From: Sipunculus nudus
Lineage: Eukaryota > Annelida > Sipuncula > Golfingiida > Sipunculidae
Assembly: GCA_026874595.1 (NCBI GenBank)
Contig: CM049311.1
Coordinates: forward strand, 51,525,676 to 51,589,675
Direction: 5' to 3'
DNA: 64,000 nt
Below are positions 1 to 12,033 of the stretch, piece after piece (within the stretch, counting starts at the first letter, position 1; each line of letters opens with the position of its first letter). The translations under genes were made by a program, and so were the position numbers. The notes beneath the pieces are model-generated. The model did not search any database. It worked only from the letters and a program-made list of their open reading frames with translations, and was not told the DNA's origin.

Positions 1-1389
1 TCGAAACATAAAAACAGGATAAAAATAATATACCGCCCGCCCGCCCGCAGTGATTTTTTTATTTTTTTTGGCCTAAGTCAGCTTATAAGACCGATTCCAA
101 TTCACAAAATCACCCGGGCAGAGAAGCTCTTCAGCATTGATGCCTCATACAGTGAGACCGAAGCTCTCTTACATTACACATGTATATATATAAACTAATG
201 ATAATTCCGTATAAGTCCTATATGCGGCATATAATATGAACAGGGGGAGGATATTGAAACTACATTTACTTTAAAGTGAAAAAGCTATGACACTTTATTG
301 CCAGCTTAGCCAGGGACGTAGATATGGTCATATGCGAACTGTTAACGAACGATTGGTGTCGTTTTGTTATTATCTGCCGAAGCACTCAGCCATGGTCAGG
401 TGGGAATGTATGGGGATTATGATTATGCCTGCATTTTGAAATAACATCTGATCTTTTGTTGAGTATTTGTGTCTTGGGGAACGTTATGATTTGGACCTTT
501 TCTTCTAAGCAAAGATTAGAACTTCCACTGGGGAGCTTTCTCAGGGGTGCGCGCGTGAGGACCCGCCAGCTGATTGACTATGGGGTGTTTGTTTCCTCTG
601 GTGCGTAATGATCTTTGAGACTTCGGAATATTTTTCGTACTTGGGGTGGCAGAATGATTTCTTGCGGTACCTGTAGCGGGAATTAAATTCGGTACCGGCA
701 AGTCAGAAATTGCTTTTCTCTGAGGTTGGGGTTTGTCTGAACAAGCGCAATGCTTATTTCGAAATGCCGCCACATTCAGTTTAACATTCAGTATAAATAT
801 ATATATATGTAATGTGTGCAGGTGTACATTTATATACATGTATATCTATTGTCTCACAACCTCCATCATTATGTTTGCATATTATTGGGAAGATCATTTG
901 GCATTTTTTATGACAGTATTACAAAGTTTGGTATGTTACTGAAATGTAAAATCTCCTAAAACTCATTTCCCCTGGTAATATAGTATTTCATTTTCCTAAG
1001 CCTTCAGCTACATGTTTTACCTGTTTTCGAACATGTAGTTCAGAATATGCAAGTATTAAAGAACCTCGAGAAATTGCTTAAAATAAAAAAAAAACAGATA
1101 AAATAATGGATTAAAGAAAAAAAAATACATGCCCACTTGTGAACACAAAATAGTAAAACATGCAATAAATGTATCAATACTGACGAGGACCGATCGCAAA
1201 GGAAGCACCGACAAGTGTTCACACATCCCACATACAGTCGATCATATCTGTCTTGTAAAGCAAACATAAGAAACAAAAGCAGCTTATAAGGTTTTTAAAT
1301 AGTCTATATTATATTGCTTAGGTAAGTGTTGTATCTAAATTTGCTAGCAGAAACTGTGTTTCATTGATATGATGATACAGCATGCATGG
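1..1389. other. AT-rich DNA without a supported gene
   Basis: I see no repeat family and no firm gene here. A weak exon-like stretch at 305-399 lies between a possible acceptor (CAG at 302-304) and a possible donor (CAG|GTGGGA). It is open in two frames, so no frame can be preferred. A somewhat GC-richer patch at 516-760 is open on the minus strand, but it is rich in Pro, Ser and Thr and has no splice or start context. Confidence 0.5.
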
Positions 1390-1562
1390 TGTATCGGTAC
1401 CCGTATCGATGTTGCGTATCGATATGTCTCGATATATCGGTATATTGATCAGAGTTTGGTCCGAATACAATGAAAGTACTCATAAAGTACTTATTAAGTA
1501 CTCGAGTACGAAAACCGAGTACTCCAAATGTACCCATGAGTACTACAATGAGGACTTTCAGC
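1390..1562 (+). repeat. GAGTACT-rich inverted repeat, left arm
   Basis: The stretch begins with GTATCGATAC-type palindromic steps and continues into many copies of AGTACT/GAGTAC. The block containing CAGAGTTTGGTCC (about 1449-1461) reappears in reverse complement near 3076-3092, so this arm and the one at 2936-3095 are diverged inverted copies. Related GTATCGATAC motifs occur near 24760-24850 and 27150-27235. No coding function is implied. Confidence 0.6.
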
Positions 1563-2249
1563 AGTAAAACGTAAGATGTGGAGTGAAAATAAGTCAATGT
1601 CTTCTGTCAAATGTCATAATTACATCATAATTTGTAAAGCTTATGAAATGTCTACTCAAAGTGTTAATTTTATACGTAACTTATAAAAAAGCAGTCACAA
1701 GAGCTGCTTCACTTTTAAATAAGATTAATTATTTTGACCAATCTGATAATTATTGTGCTATTTTTATTATCAATAAAAAATACAGGAAATTGCTGATTAA
1801 AAATGATAAATACATTTGTAGTTAGTCATTGTTTTAATTAAAATAACAATTACTCACCCACGCTTATATTTTAATAAATAATAGCTTAAATATAGATTCC
1901 CGTGTGAATATTCGATTGATGACACCCCTGTGACAATCTATAGGTACACATGCAATGGTGATTCAGTGAAATTTGTTAGTGTTCAGTTCTGCAATTATAT
2001 ATATAATCAAAGACCGTACTTGAATTCGTCTAATTAAATTTATAAACACTAAATATTATGTCATCATTAATAGGTGATACTAAAAAAGACCTCTTTTAAA
2101 ATTAATATTCTATAACGTAAGCCCATATGTAAGAAACTGATATATTCAATGCAAATAGCGGTAATGATCCCTAATGAGTTCCATTTTTAATTAAGAGTTT
2201 CTATGTGTTAAGTTAGAGTGATATATACATACACCTTGGTATTCCTGGG
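1563..2249. other. AT-rich DNA, nothing recognised
   Basis: Very AT-rich sequence. The open frames here are short and of biased composition, as expected by chance. Confidence 0.6.
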
Positions 2250-2312
<63 letters not shown>

Positions 2313-2360
2313 AGAGAGAGAGGGAGAGAGAGAGAAAGAGAGGGGGGGGGAGAGTGAGAT
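2250..2360. repeat. (AT)n followed by (GA)n/poly-G microsatellite
   Basis: About 60 bp of alternating TA is followed by AG-rich sequence and a short G run. Overlapping Ile/Tyr- and Ser/Leu-rich frames on the minus strand are repeat artefacts. Confidence 0.95.
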
Positions 2361-2763
2361 TGAGATTGTGATACTGAGTACATGACAGCTGGGGCCACTG
2401 ACTATGAGTTTGACTGAGTGTACCAGGAGCAAGTCTCACACATTATGTAACAAATAGGAAGGCTGAGAGGGGCAGAGGGCATAGAACACCAGCAGGAATA
2501 CGGAAGTTCATCAGCCTGATGAAGTATATTAAAACTGGCCAGCCAGCAGTGATTAGGGGTTTCATCTTTATGTTAATGTTCTCTCTGCCACCAACAACCA
2601 TACTCAACACATATGACTGAGTGTGCAACACTAACTGATATGTGGGTTTCACCTTATACAGCAGGCCTGGGTTCCTAGACACTCATCCATTGTAGTCTTT
2701 GGGTGAGCAACTGGGTGATCTGATACTGTTTGTCAATGTGATCTTGTGTCAATGCTATGTGCC

Positions 2764-2886
2764 TGTTTGATCCCCCCACAAACAATGTTAACAATAGATA
2801 CGTATGTTTGAATGTATCAGCTGTGTTTGATCCCCCCACAAACAATGTTAACAATAGATACGTATGTTTGAATGTATCAGCTGTGT
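2764..2886. repeat. Perfect 60-bp tandem duplication
   Basis: Positions 2764-2823 and 2824-2883 are identical as far as I can read, with a 3-base start of a third copy. The unit contains TTTGATCCCCCCACAAAC and ACGTATGTTTGAATGTATC. Perfect identity suggests a recent event or an assembly duplication. Confidence 0.95.
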
Positions 2887-2935
2887 ATAAATATAATTTT
2901 ATTATTATATGTGCATATACTGAATGACTTCTCAT

Positions 2936-3095
2936 AGTATTCTTTTTTTAGTACTAACATTGTACTCGAGTAGTAGTATAGGAGTACTTAAGTCATTTTG
3001 AAGAAAGTACTCCTGTACGAGTACTGAGTACTCTAAATAGTCCTCATTAGGATGAGTACTTCGAGTACAAGTATTTTTGGACCAAACTCTGATAT
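2936..3095 (-). repeat. GAGTACT-rich inverted repeat, right arm
   Basis: This is the reverse-complement partner of 1390-1562. It is rich in GAGTACT and ends in GGACCAAACTCTGATA, the reverse of the TATCAGAGTTTGGTCC-type edge of the left arm. It directly precedes the exon-like block at 3108. Confidence 0.6.
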
Positions 3096-3107
3096 TGATT
3101 TTTATAG

Positions 3108-3304
3108 GCTTGTCCTTGAAAGTTCCGTGTGTCGCCGTCCCCGCTTGTCTGAGCGGCCTCGACGCCCACGACTGTGTGCTGGCAGTCCGGTCTGGCTGTT
3201 TCATGATCAAGACTTGGAACTTGATGAAGAAATGGTGCGACTCGGACCTCCCACCCCGTGTCGCATGTCTAGACGACTCGCCTGTCATCGCCGAATACTT
3301 TTGA
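3108..3304 (+). CDS. Exon-like block, Cys-rich, unknown protein
   Basis: I do not recognise this protein. After a possible acceptor (ATTTTTATAG, AG at 3106-3107) one frame is open to a TGA at 3302-3304. Its codons are strongly biased to C or G at the third position, unlike the AT-rich surroundings, which is the main reason to suspect coding. The translation has six cysteines (spacing about 5, 8, 7, 12 and 9 residues) and ends DSPVIAEYF. A second, Arg-rich frame is also open, so the frame is not certain. There is no convincing ATG; upstream sequence is repeat. It could be a terminal exon, or a GC-rich chance block. Confidence 0.35.
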
Positions 3305-3441
3305 CTGGGAGACCTTTAATGTTCGTGAGGTTTCCTCCCTGAGGAACCTGACATTTCTCGACGATATTTGACATTGTTGGCCCTAAGTAACTTTCCTCTG
3401 TAAACGCCTTAACAGTTTCTTTTATTTGTGTCAGGGTTTTT

Positions 3442-3697
3442 ACATCATATCTGTGAGAGTCACTGTATAGATACGTCGGCCTCTCCTGATACTTTTGTTA
3501 AAGATTGGGCCTGTTTTAACTTTTTGTATCAGGAGGGGGCCAGGGGGTTCCGGATCCCGTCCACATCCTTTTCTTGTGGGGAGCAAAATCAATTATTATT
3601 CAAATACAACAGAGCAATGAGAAGTAGAGCTGCCGGTCATTTTCACTTGACTTGCATGGAAATACGATTTTTTAATAAGGGTCAACGGTCTTTTTAG
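3442..3697 (+). CDS. Exon-like block following a strong acceptor
   Basis: A good acceptor (TTCTTTTATTTGTGTCAG) precedes an 85-codon open frame ending in TAG at 3695-3697. The frame has mixed composition, several His and Cys residues and no repeat content. It lies 137 bp downstream of the 3108-3304 block on the same strand, but the phases do not join through an obvious donor. I cannot name a family. Alternatives are a separate terminal exon or chance. Confidence 0.25.
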
Positions 3698-4289
3698 TGA
3701 ATAGAGTGTGCCGCCAATCACGTTTATGTTTTGACATAATTTGACTTTTAATTAATAGTTTATATGAAGATATGGGCAGTTTTTATTTTCTTATTAGAAA
3801 TAACTCAATGAGTGGTCCAGGACTGATCAAATGTTAAGCTTGCACTTTTGTTATTCAGACAGACAAGTGGTCTGAACAAGTCGAACGCTCTATATTTTGC
3901 CCGTCGCTAGAATCAGCATATTGAAATTTGCTGTTTTTGAAATTCCCTGTCGTGAAAAAAAAATATTCCCAGTGAGAGTTATAGGGGAGTTCCTAAGAGT
4001 CTCTAGGAGTACGTCTTGATGTGCTTAAATATGTGTGTGTCTTTCCAGTTGTTGATCCAATGAATTGTCTCGTCTACGTCATAAAACTAGTTATCGATTA
4101 TGTACTATCATATTAGTGCAATCTAAGTCTGTTTGGGCAGACAACAGCCGAAGAGTATGAATAGTGAGCTAAGCCAGTAATATACCACGTGTACGCTCAT
4201 ATGACGCTGTTTGAGGACCTGAGTTCTTAAGAAATCATTTAACTCCAGTCAGGAGTTCAAAGAGAGCAGCCTATGTTTTATATTAATAT
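3698..4289. other. Nothing recognised
   Basis: No repeat family or firm exon is visible. A CTTTCCAG acceptor-like site near 4050 is followed by a 20-codon open stretch, too short to support. Confidence 0.5.
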
Positions 4290-4293
4290 AACT

Positions 4294-5108
4294 TGTTACG
4301 GAACCTAATATAAACAGATCACGTATGCGTGATGAACACAAATGCTGTAACGGAGATAAAAAAATCAGATTCTGTAACACTAGGCAGCGTGAAATGTCTA
4401 GAGGGATTAATAAAGAAGTCAGTGTTTTTTTTTGTTAACAAATAACTATAATTTATTCTTAAAACAACTATAACAATACAATACACTAAATCAATACAAT
4501 TATACAGAAAAATAGCGGTATAGCAAAAAGTCAATACAATCAAATAGAAAAATAATGTGCACAGTACCTGGATACCAACACCGTCACCACGATAAGCTCG
4601 TTAAATGTATACTCTCGGAGTATGACAGTCCAGTGTAAAGTTCTTGCAACAACCCAGAAAGTAAACTGAAGTCCAAATGCATAAAATCCAGGAGAAAGTC
4701 TTTGAAAATCTATAATTGCCGCATTAGTCGGATAAGGTCCTAGAATCTGACACATGCTTCTGCGTCCGCTGGAATCTTCTCTGCTCTCTCTGCCTGGTTC
4801 TAAAACACAGCCCCTTTATATACCTTCACACCTCAAGCCGAGAATTTTCCACTTCTCGAACAGTCTATAAGAACTTGCACAACACAGTAAGTACGCGTTT
4901 CAGGAATTCTCTAGAAAAACATCGCTGTGTGTATCTCTACATACCTAGCTCATCACGTGAACTCGGCCAGGCGTGAAAACCCGAGGCTAAACATGACAAA
5001 GAGAGTTCAACAAGTACGGATTAAACATAGAATGTAATACGCGGCCAGACATGAGTGCCACAATAGGAGCCACGCCCGTGTCACATAATAAAAAGAGCAC
5101 CTGTAACA
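4294..5108 (-). mobile_element. Solo LTR (family 1), 815 bp, with TSD
   Basis: The + strand begins TGTTACGG and ends CTGTAACA, a 6-bp terminal inverted repeat with TG...CA ends, typical of an LTR. It is flanked by the 4-bp direct repeat AACT (4290-4293 and 5109-5112). Read on the minus strand it has a TATA box (TATATAAAGGGG, 4811-4822) and, downstream, an AATAAA signal (complement of 4452-4457), giving the U3-R-U5 order and orientation. No internal retrotransposon sequence or second LTR is adjacent, so it is a solo LTR. A near-full-length relative lies at 51263-52086 in the same orientation. The superfamily (Ty3, BEL or other) cannot be told from the LTR alone. Confidence 0.85.
4540..4755 (-). 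other. Open frame inside the LTR, shared with the second copy
   Basis: A 71-codon frame lies downstream of the TATA box. Its counterpart in the other LTR (51505-51732, 75 codons) keeps the same frame and similar residues through a central stretch including SPGFYAFGLQF and FWVVART. Differences include substitutions and a short indel near the end. I do not recognise the product. It may be a chance frame that survives because the LTR copies are young. Confidence 0.3.
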
Positions 5109-5216
5109 AACTTCTACCTAGGTAATGTATACCGGAACACAATTTTATATATGTTTTTGGTGGGTTGTCAGGTGTTTGTGAGTGACCATGGACGACCTAC
5201 CATACTACAGCAAATA

Positions 5217-5849
5217 AAGAAATGTTTGGGCTGTTACGAGTCTTACGACCCATATTGTATTAAAAACGACCCATAATGTAATAATGGCCCTTAATGTAAT
5301 AAAAAACGGTCCATATTAGAAAACCATACACTGCCCATATTGTATTAAAACTAGCCCATACTGTAATAACGGCCCATAATGTAATAAAAACGGCCCATAT
5401 TGTAAAAACGACCCTTATTGTAATAATCATACCCTACCCATATTGTAATAAAACCGGGAAGTTGGACCTTCTAATATGACAGTCATTTTGGTTTCTCTTT
5501 AATATAAGAGATGCAGTCACAATGCAGTCCAGTGAAACAGTCAACATTTATGTTGTCTAGGTAAATTTCACATGAATTTAAACATAATCTTCTAAACTTC
5601 ATTTTTTACAATATTGGCCCTTTTCCCCTTTTAGCCCCCACCACACTGATTACATTTAAGGTGAGGTAAAGTTATTACAATATTACTCATTAATTATTAC
5701 GGTATAGGCCATTTTATAATATCGGCCGCTTTACAAAAATGGCCATTTCTACTACGATATTGACCATTGTTACAATATGGGATAGTTATTATTATGAGTC
5801 GAAATCACGACCCATAATGTAATAACTGTCCCATATTGTAATAACGGCC

Positions 5850-5850
<1 letters not shown>
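5217..5850. repeat. Degenerate CCCATATTGTAATAA array with inverted section
   Basis: From 5217 to 5460 a unit of about 20-24 bp (CCCATA(T/A)TGTAATAAAAAC) recurs about ten times. Near 5670-5790 the motif appears in reverse complement (TTACAATATGGG), then again direct at 5800-5850. Between them lies about 180 bp of non-repetitive sequence. A similar inverted motif follows the element end at 11590-11650. Confidence 0.7.
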
Positions 5851-6663
<813 letters not shown>

Positions 6664-6833
6664 ACTCGTTTGTGAGTGATACACGGCCGGGGGCACATAT
6701 TTCCCATTATGCAGAGCACTCACCCTGGCTGGGGGCCGACCATGAAAAATCTCACCGCTCCTCGGCTGAGATTTGAACTCGCAATCTCCCCGCTCTGCAG
6801 AGCCCTCTGCTCTACCTCTAGAACACAGAAACC
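6664..6833 (-). mobile_element. tRNA-derived SINE (family A)
   Basis: Read on the minus strand it starts GGTTTCTGTG, has a pol III A-box-like stretch (AGAGGTAGAGC) and a B-box-like GAGTTCAAATCTC. A tRNA-unrelated body follows (GAGATTTTTCATGGTCGGCC ... AGGGTGAGTGCTCTGCA) ending in CACTCACAAACGA. The same order and ends are found on + at 63834-64000. This is a retroposed copy, not a functional tRNA gene. Overlapping + open frames are shadows. Confidence 0.85.
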
Positions 6834-7705
6834 CGCATTTTCAAATTGTTGTTTGTTGTTTGGGCGTAATATTATTTTTTTTAAAGATTAAATTGTATCA
6901 ATGTCACCCTTGAAGCGTACGAATGACGCATCCAGGTTTAACTTGAAATACGTGAGTTAAAAGTTCTTAATCTATGCGACGTGTTTATACATATTCACTT
7001 GTTGATATATGTGCACAAAAACTGTTATTCTTAACTGATTTCTTTTCTTACCATAGAAATAAAATGATATGATCTCCCGAATTCTAAGTGATGGCAGTCA
7101 GTCCGTGGATGGACACAGGACAAATAGCAGCAGTATCTACATCTATAATTTCTAAATCTAGGGAGTTTTCAAGAGATTATATAAAATATTCTTTATGATA
7201 CATTGAGCAAAACGCACTGACATTTAAATTTTTTTTTGTTTTTAAAAAGAATTAAAATATATTAAAACTTATTCATAATGAGAGATTTGTAGGTTTTAAT
7301 CTGTTAAAATTGTCAAAATATTTACATTTTGACGCTGTATATATATATATATATATATATAATTATATATATATATACAAGTATATTAGCTTTAATGGAC
7401 TCGGGCGCTTAATTTTATCCTAGATATATATATATATTTATATATATATATATATTTAAAAATTATCCTTTTTATCCTATTTAAATACTTAATCATCCAA
7501 TTTAAACAATGATTCAACAAAAGGATAAACATGTATCATCGCCATGCCTATTTCGCTCATATTAGCGTGGTCACTGTCTGAAACATGCAGTCATCATGAA
7601 TATCCAGTGGTTTTTCATAATTGTACGTTCACTTACACATGTGTGTCACTAGAAGTCAATATTTGAATTGCCTAAGTTAATTTGCATCAATTTTGAATTA
7701 TAAAA
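6834..7705. other. AT-rich DNA with (AT)n tracts
   Basis: Alternating TA tracts lie at about 7339-7378 and 7423-7456. No gene is seen. Confidence 0.7.
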
Positions 7706-8380
7706 TTATAAAACTGTAAGTCATCTGAGCTATAGCGATCCCCCTTTGTCAGGCGTTCGTCCGGCCGTTAACAGGGGACAAATCGTAACCGTTCGACCTA
7801 GAAACTTCTAACTGTACATCCAGGGAGATCCTGGGCAAATTTCTTTGGAAATCTGAAATAAGGTCATGGTGACCTATATTTTGTGACCTACGGTGATCTA
7901 TTTTGAGCACCTAGACAACCAGACGGGCACAAATTGTATCCATTAGGCCTAGAATCCTCTTACCTGACACTTATGGAGATCCAAGGCAAATGTCTTTGGA
8001 AACCTGAAACTAGGTCGCTAGGACTTATATTCTGAGACCTATGGGAAAAAGATGTTATATGGGCACCCTGAATGTAAGATGGGGACAAATCGTATCTGTG
8101 GGGCTTAGAATTTTCTAACACAATATCCTGGGAGTTTCTTGGCAAATCTCCTTGGAAACCTGACATTGGTCATGGTGACCTATATTTTGTGACCTACGGA
8201 CCGAAAACAGGATTTTGGGCACCCAGAAAATCAGGCAGGGCACACATTGTTTTTTGTTAGACCATGAATCTTCTAATGTATTTTTCTGAAATGACCTTTA
8301 CAAATACCCATGGAAAACTGAAATTAGGTCACCATGGCCTATATTTTGCGACCTTTAGGAAAGGAAGTCATATACGCACC
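7706..8380 (+). mobile_element. Element E1: hairpin-ended, about 150-bp core, 3' truncated
   Basis: It begins with the family's start module (GTAAGTCATCTGAGCTATAGCGATC, then a GTCCG-rich stretch and CCGTTAACAGG). About four diverged units of about 150 bp follow. Each carries GGGCACAAATTGTATCC, GGCCTAGAATCTTCT, CCTTGGAAACCTGAAA and GGTCATGGTGACCTATATT-like blocks. The family's 3' hairpin is missing, so the copy is truncated near 8380. It encodes no protein. Confidence 0.7.
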
Positions 8381-8383
8381 TAG

Positions 8384-8455
8384 CGACAGCTTGTCACCCC
8401 AAACGTCGATTTTAGAAGAACTGAAGACGATGGGGTGACAGAACAAGCTATTGGG
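8384..8455. repeat. Imperfect inverted repeat (hairpin)
   Basis: AGCTTGTCACCCC near 8391 pairs with GGGGTGACAGAACAAGCT near 8432-8449, with a 2-nt bulge and a loop of about 28 nt. It abuts the truncated end of E1. It may be a separate MITE remnant or a secondary structure that arose at the breakpoint. Confidence 0.6.
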
Positions 8456-9525
8456 TTCGCATCAATTCTAGTATGTGCAGATGTGCACGCCATTTCTGAC
8501 ACTACTTTTTCATTTTCATCTACTTCTCGAACTGTCATTTTCCTGAGTTAAGACAAAAAGTGATAATTATTACATCCACGGTTGACTTACGTGTTTTCGT
8601 GCAGCAGTTTTTAATACCGAGGCTGGTTTTACTCGAAAAAACTCGTCTCCACGTCTGTCAGCGGGAGAATCATAACTTCCGGTAGGGACTTCCCAAACGC
8701 CTATGTGTAAAACTCGGAAGTCCGAAGTCAGAAGCAAGGATTTTTTTAAAATAAAGCAATGTTCGAAGCATAATTAAAATGCTACTACATCAATGGAAAG
8801 TACCATTTTATTTTTATTGATAGAATAAGGTCTTTTCTATAATTATGTTAAAATCAGAGTTATCCATCCGGAGTTATAGACTATTTTTTTTTCTCGGAAA
8901 TGCCCGGTTATGGTCCAAATGTGTAAAACTAGGAAGCCAGTAATGGCTAATGCAGTGGTCATCATATCGTCAGCAAACGTGTCAAGCATTTTCAATTTCT
9001 TCAGTATGACATATTTTTCATAAACTCAATCTGTTTTGTAAAATTCATGATGCCGTTTTTTATAATATATATTATATTGATATTTTAATTCATTTTGTAA
9101 AGCAAGATTATATTAACTCATCAATATTTTACGCTGTTACCGTATTTTATGTTGGTGGAAAAATGTTCAGTAAATGTTTAAAAATAAATTGTTACAGAGC
9201 AAATGTTATAGAAATAAAAACAATCTGTTTAATTATAGAACCTAATACCAGCAACTATTAAGTTCGAAGAGAAAGAAGTCCGAAAGCGCATGGTATTACT
9301 GTATCGAGAATTCCGACTATATTCCGGTTAATTTTGTTTCTGAGGATAATAATATAAGAATCAAATAAAAATAGTGAGTATACACGAAATATTCAGATGC
9401 ACGAACTATTCTTTTTTTATGAGTTGGTGATTTACTCCACTGAGAGAGCACTCAAATATATACTAGTATATTGAGAGAGGAAGTCTTTCCGTTATCACAC
9501 TTTTCTCGATCATAACACCGAGGAA
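8456..9525. other. AT-rich DNA, nothing firm
   Basis: A short motif (ATGTGTAAAACTCGGAAG and variants) occurs near 8703 and 8919. CTTCCGACTTCCGA-type motifs also occur near 10377 and 10557. No gene is supported. Confidence 0.5.
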
Positions 9526-9549
9526 CCCCCCCCCCCCCCCCCCCCCCCC
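9526..9549. repeat. Poly-C tract (24 C)
   Basis: Uninterrupted run of C. Length is likely polymorphic and error-prone in assembly. Confidence 0.95.
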
Positions 9550-9550
9550 G

Positions 9551-9690
9551 TCGCATTACCGTGTGAGACACGCACGGTCTCCCCACAGAGCTCAGCTCGG
9601 GGTGGGATCGACCGTGATAAATCTCACGCCTCCTCGGCTGATACTCAGACTCACGCACTGTGCTCTGCTGTCCGAGCCTTTGCCTCACAG
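9551..9690 (-). mobile_element. Diverged tRNA-derived SINE (family A)
   Basis: The minus strand keeps the body CAGCCGAGGAGGCGTGAGAT, then a TTTATCACGGTCGATCCC-like block and CTGAGCTCTGTGGGGAGACC, matching family A at 6664-6833. The pol III boxes are degraded, so it is an older copy. Confidence 0.6.
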
Positions 9691-10120
9691 ATCACAAAAG
9701 TCGGTTAATTGCAAAGATTGTCATAAGACTTAAACATATCAATTATTTTAAAACGAGTACTACATTTAAATAGTGATATTTGCAAGTTATATATGTATAG
9801 ACGCGCATTTCATCATTGACATTAACTTTTGAATATTTTGACTTTCCAGTTTATACGGTAATTTTATAGAAATATAAATGTTAAAGCCCAACAACCTAAA
9901 GTTTGAATATATTGTTCAAAAACATGTAGGAGAATAGTTGCGGAACAGAAAATCCTCATAATCTTTTGTTTAAGGTGCCTCAAAATGTCCTCTTTACATT
10001 GCATATTTTATACATTAATACCTTCCCATACCCTCCCGGTGTAAATATAAATATCTTTAACAAAATTATGGCTCTGGATGGGGTGAAATATATTACGTGA
10101 AAATACCCCCCGGACATATG

Positions 10121-10169
<49 letters not shown>

Positions 10170-10869
10170 ATATATATATTAAATTTACAAATAAAAAAAT
10201 AAGAAATTATACAGTCATTAAAAGCAGAATCATGCATAAGCAATTTTAATACATGCATGCAACTATAATTATAATGAAACTGCATTTGGGCTGTGGCTCT
10301 TAACTGACCACAAGATAACCAGTGCGTCTCTGTGACTTCCGAGTTATACACATTGGATCACATCCCAGCACTTCTGACTGACTTCCGAGATGGCTTCCGA
10401 GCACAAAATTGTCCATAACATTAAAGAATGGATCACTATTATTCTTCACAGAATGATAATAAAGATCTTATTCTATCGGGGGGAAAACGGTATTGAAGCG
10501 TTAGCATTTTGTAATTGATTTAAACTGCTTTATTTATAAGACAATTACTTGGTTTCCGGCTTCCGACTTCCGACTTCCAAGTTTACATACACGACCGCGC
10601 CATGACACCTTTAGTTTTGAATGAGAAGTACCGCTTCACGTGAATCGGTGCCACAGTGATGAAAGGAGGTAATAAATGTAATTATTTTTGTGAACAACAT
10701 TTTTTCTTCGATATTAAGCACATCATATAAACGACTATATAAGCCTGTGATGCCAAATAATACCAGACAGGAAATATTTTGATTCGACCCTTAGAATGGG
10801 CGTTCTGTTGTGACTGACATCATGACTCCAGGCCCTATCCGTTTTTTTTCCGAAGGCCTGTGTGTCATG
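9691..10869. other. AT-rich DNA with one (AT)n tract
   Basis: An (AT)n microsatellite lies at 10121-10180. Repeated CTTCCGA motifs lie at about 10377-10400 and 10555-10580. No supported gene. Confidence 0.6.
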
Positions 10870-11587
10870 TTGTCATGGCTAATACGCACCCAGACAGTCT
10901 GTCAGGGAACACATTGTATCTGGTAGGCCTACGATCTTCTTATGTAATCTTCTTAGACGCCCTTGGCAAATGTCCTTGGAAAACTGAAATTAGGTCACCA
11001 TGACCTTTATTTTGCAACCTATCAGAAAAGATGTCATATAAGCACCCAGACAGTCAGACAGGGCACAAATTGTATCCATTAGGCCTAGAATCTTTTAAAT
11101 TAAAATTCAGGAAGGTCCAAGTCAAGTGTTCTTGGAATCCTGAAATTAGGTCATGGTGATCTATATTGTTTGACCTATTGGCTGAAAAATTGTTTTGAGA
11201 ACCCAAACAGTTAGACAAGGCACAAATTATATCCCTTAGGCCTAGAATCTTCTTACACAACATCCTGGGAGGTTCTAGGCAAATCTCCTTGAAAACCTGA
11301 AATTGGATCATGGTGAACCATATTCTGCTAACTATGAACCAGAAACATGATTTTGAGCATTCAAACAGACTGGGTACAAATTGTATCCATCTTCCTTGGA
11401 ACCCTCTATTCTGAAATCCAGGGGTGTCCCGGGCAGGTCTCCTATGAATCTTGAAATTTTTATTTTCTGTCCATTTTACAGCACAGTAATATTAGCCATA
11501 GGCTATTCTCATATACAATATATAACATTAATAAAGAATGAGCTCCCAGTCAAAATTAGCTGAGCGTAATGGCCCATGGGCCACTTG
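10870..11587 (+). mobile_element. Element E2: about 150-bp core, intact 3' end
   Basis: Three to four units of the E1 type (GGGCACAAATTGTATCC, GGCCTAGAATCTT, TTGGAAACCTGAAATTAGG) are followed by the family's 3' module. That module is GCTGAGCGTAA, then the 14-bp palindrome TGGCCCATGGGCCA, then CTTG. The start hairpin is absent, so the copy is 5' truncated. Noncoding. Confidence 0.7.
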
Positions 11588-12033
11588 TTATTACAAAATG
11601 GACCGTTATTACCTTTATTACCTTATGGGCCGGCTATTACATTATTCGCCGTAACACGGGGTTATGTTTTCCCGGTCTTTTCATGTCTGCAGCTAAGCGG
11701 CCATCGTCGGACTGTAGTTTGTTCAAGCTTTCAATATGTGGTTGGTCAACTCAGGTTACAATAGTTCTGCAGGCCCTACTGCTTCCATGTTTCTCCGCGT
11801 ATTGGCGCACTGGTTTTCATAAGCTGTCTTGATGTTTTTTTATAATGCCAGTACTTTAATTGAAGGAATCATATCAGCTAAAAGAAACTAGAGTAGTCTC
11901 TAAACAAAATACCACCTCCACTTGTAATATTCAATACTTTGTGTACCCGGTCTCAACAATTCTAACCTGTTGGATATTTGCATTTCTAACGAAGTAATGG
12001 TGTTTGTAATAAGACGTGTCCTAGGTTTCCTAA
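11588..12033. other. Short gap between elements E2 and E3
   Basis: The first 60 bp repeat the TTATTAC/GGCC motif seen at 5.2-5.8 kb. A frame beginning in the E2 end runs to 11832. A TTTCATGTCTGCAG acceptor (to 11693) and CAG|GTTACA donor (11755) bracket a 62-bp open stretch, but this is too short to call. Confidence 0.4.

Noticed and set aside
516-839. 107-codon minus-strand frame
   Set aside because: Pro/Ser/Thr/Arg-rich, no splice or start context, and its N-terminal part is AT-rich Ile/Tyr sequence.
2191-2439. Three overlapping minus-strand frames of 61-82 codons
   Set aside because: They translate the AT and GA microsatellite (runs of Ile-Tyr and Ser-Leu).
11569-11832. 87-codon + frame
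   Set aside because: Starts inside the conserved 3' end of element E2; the remainder is too short and unsupported.
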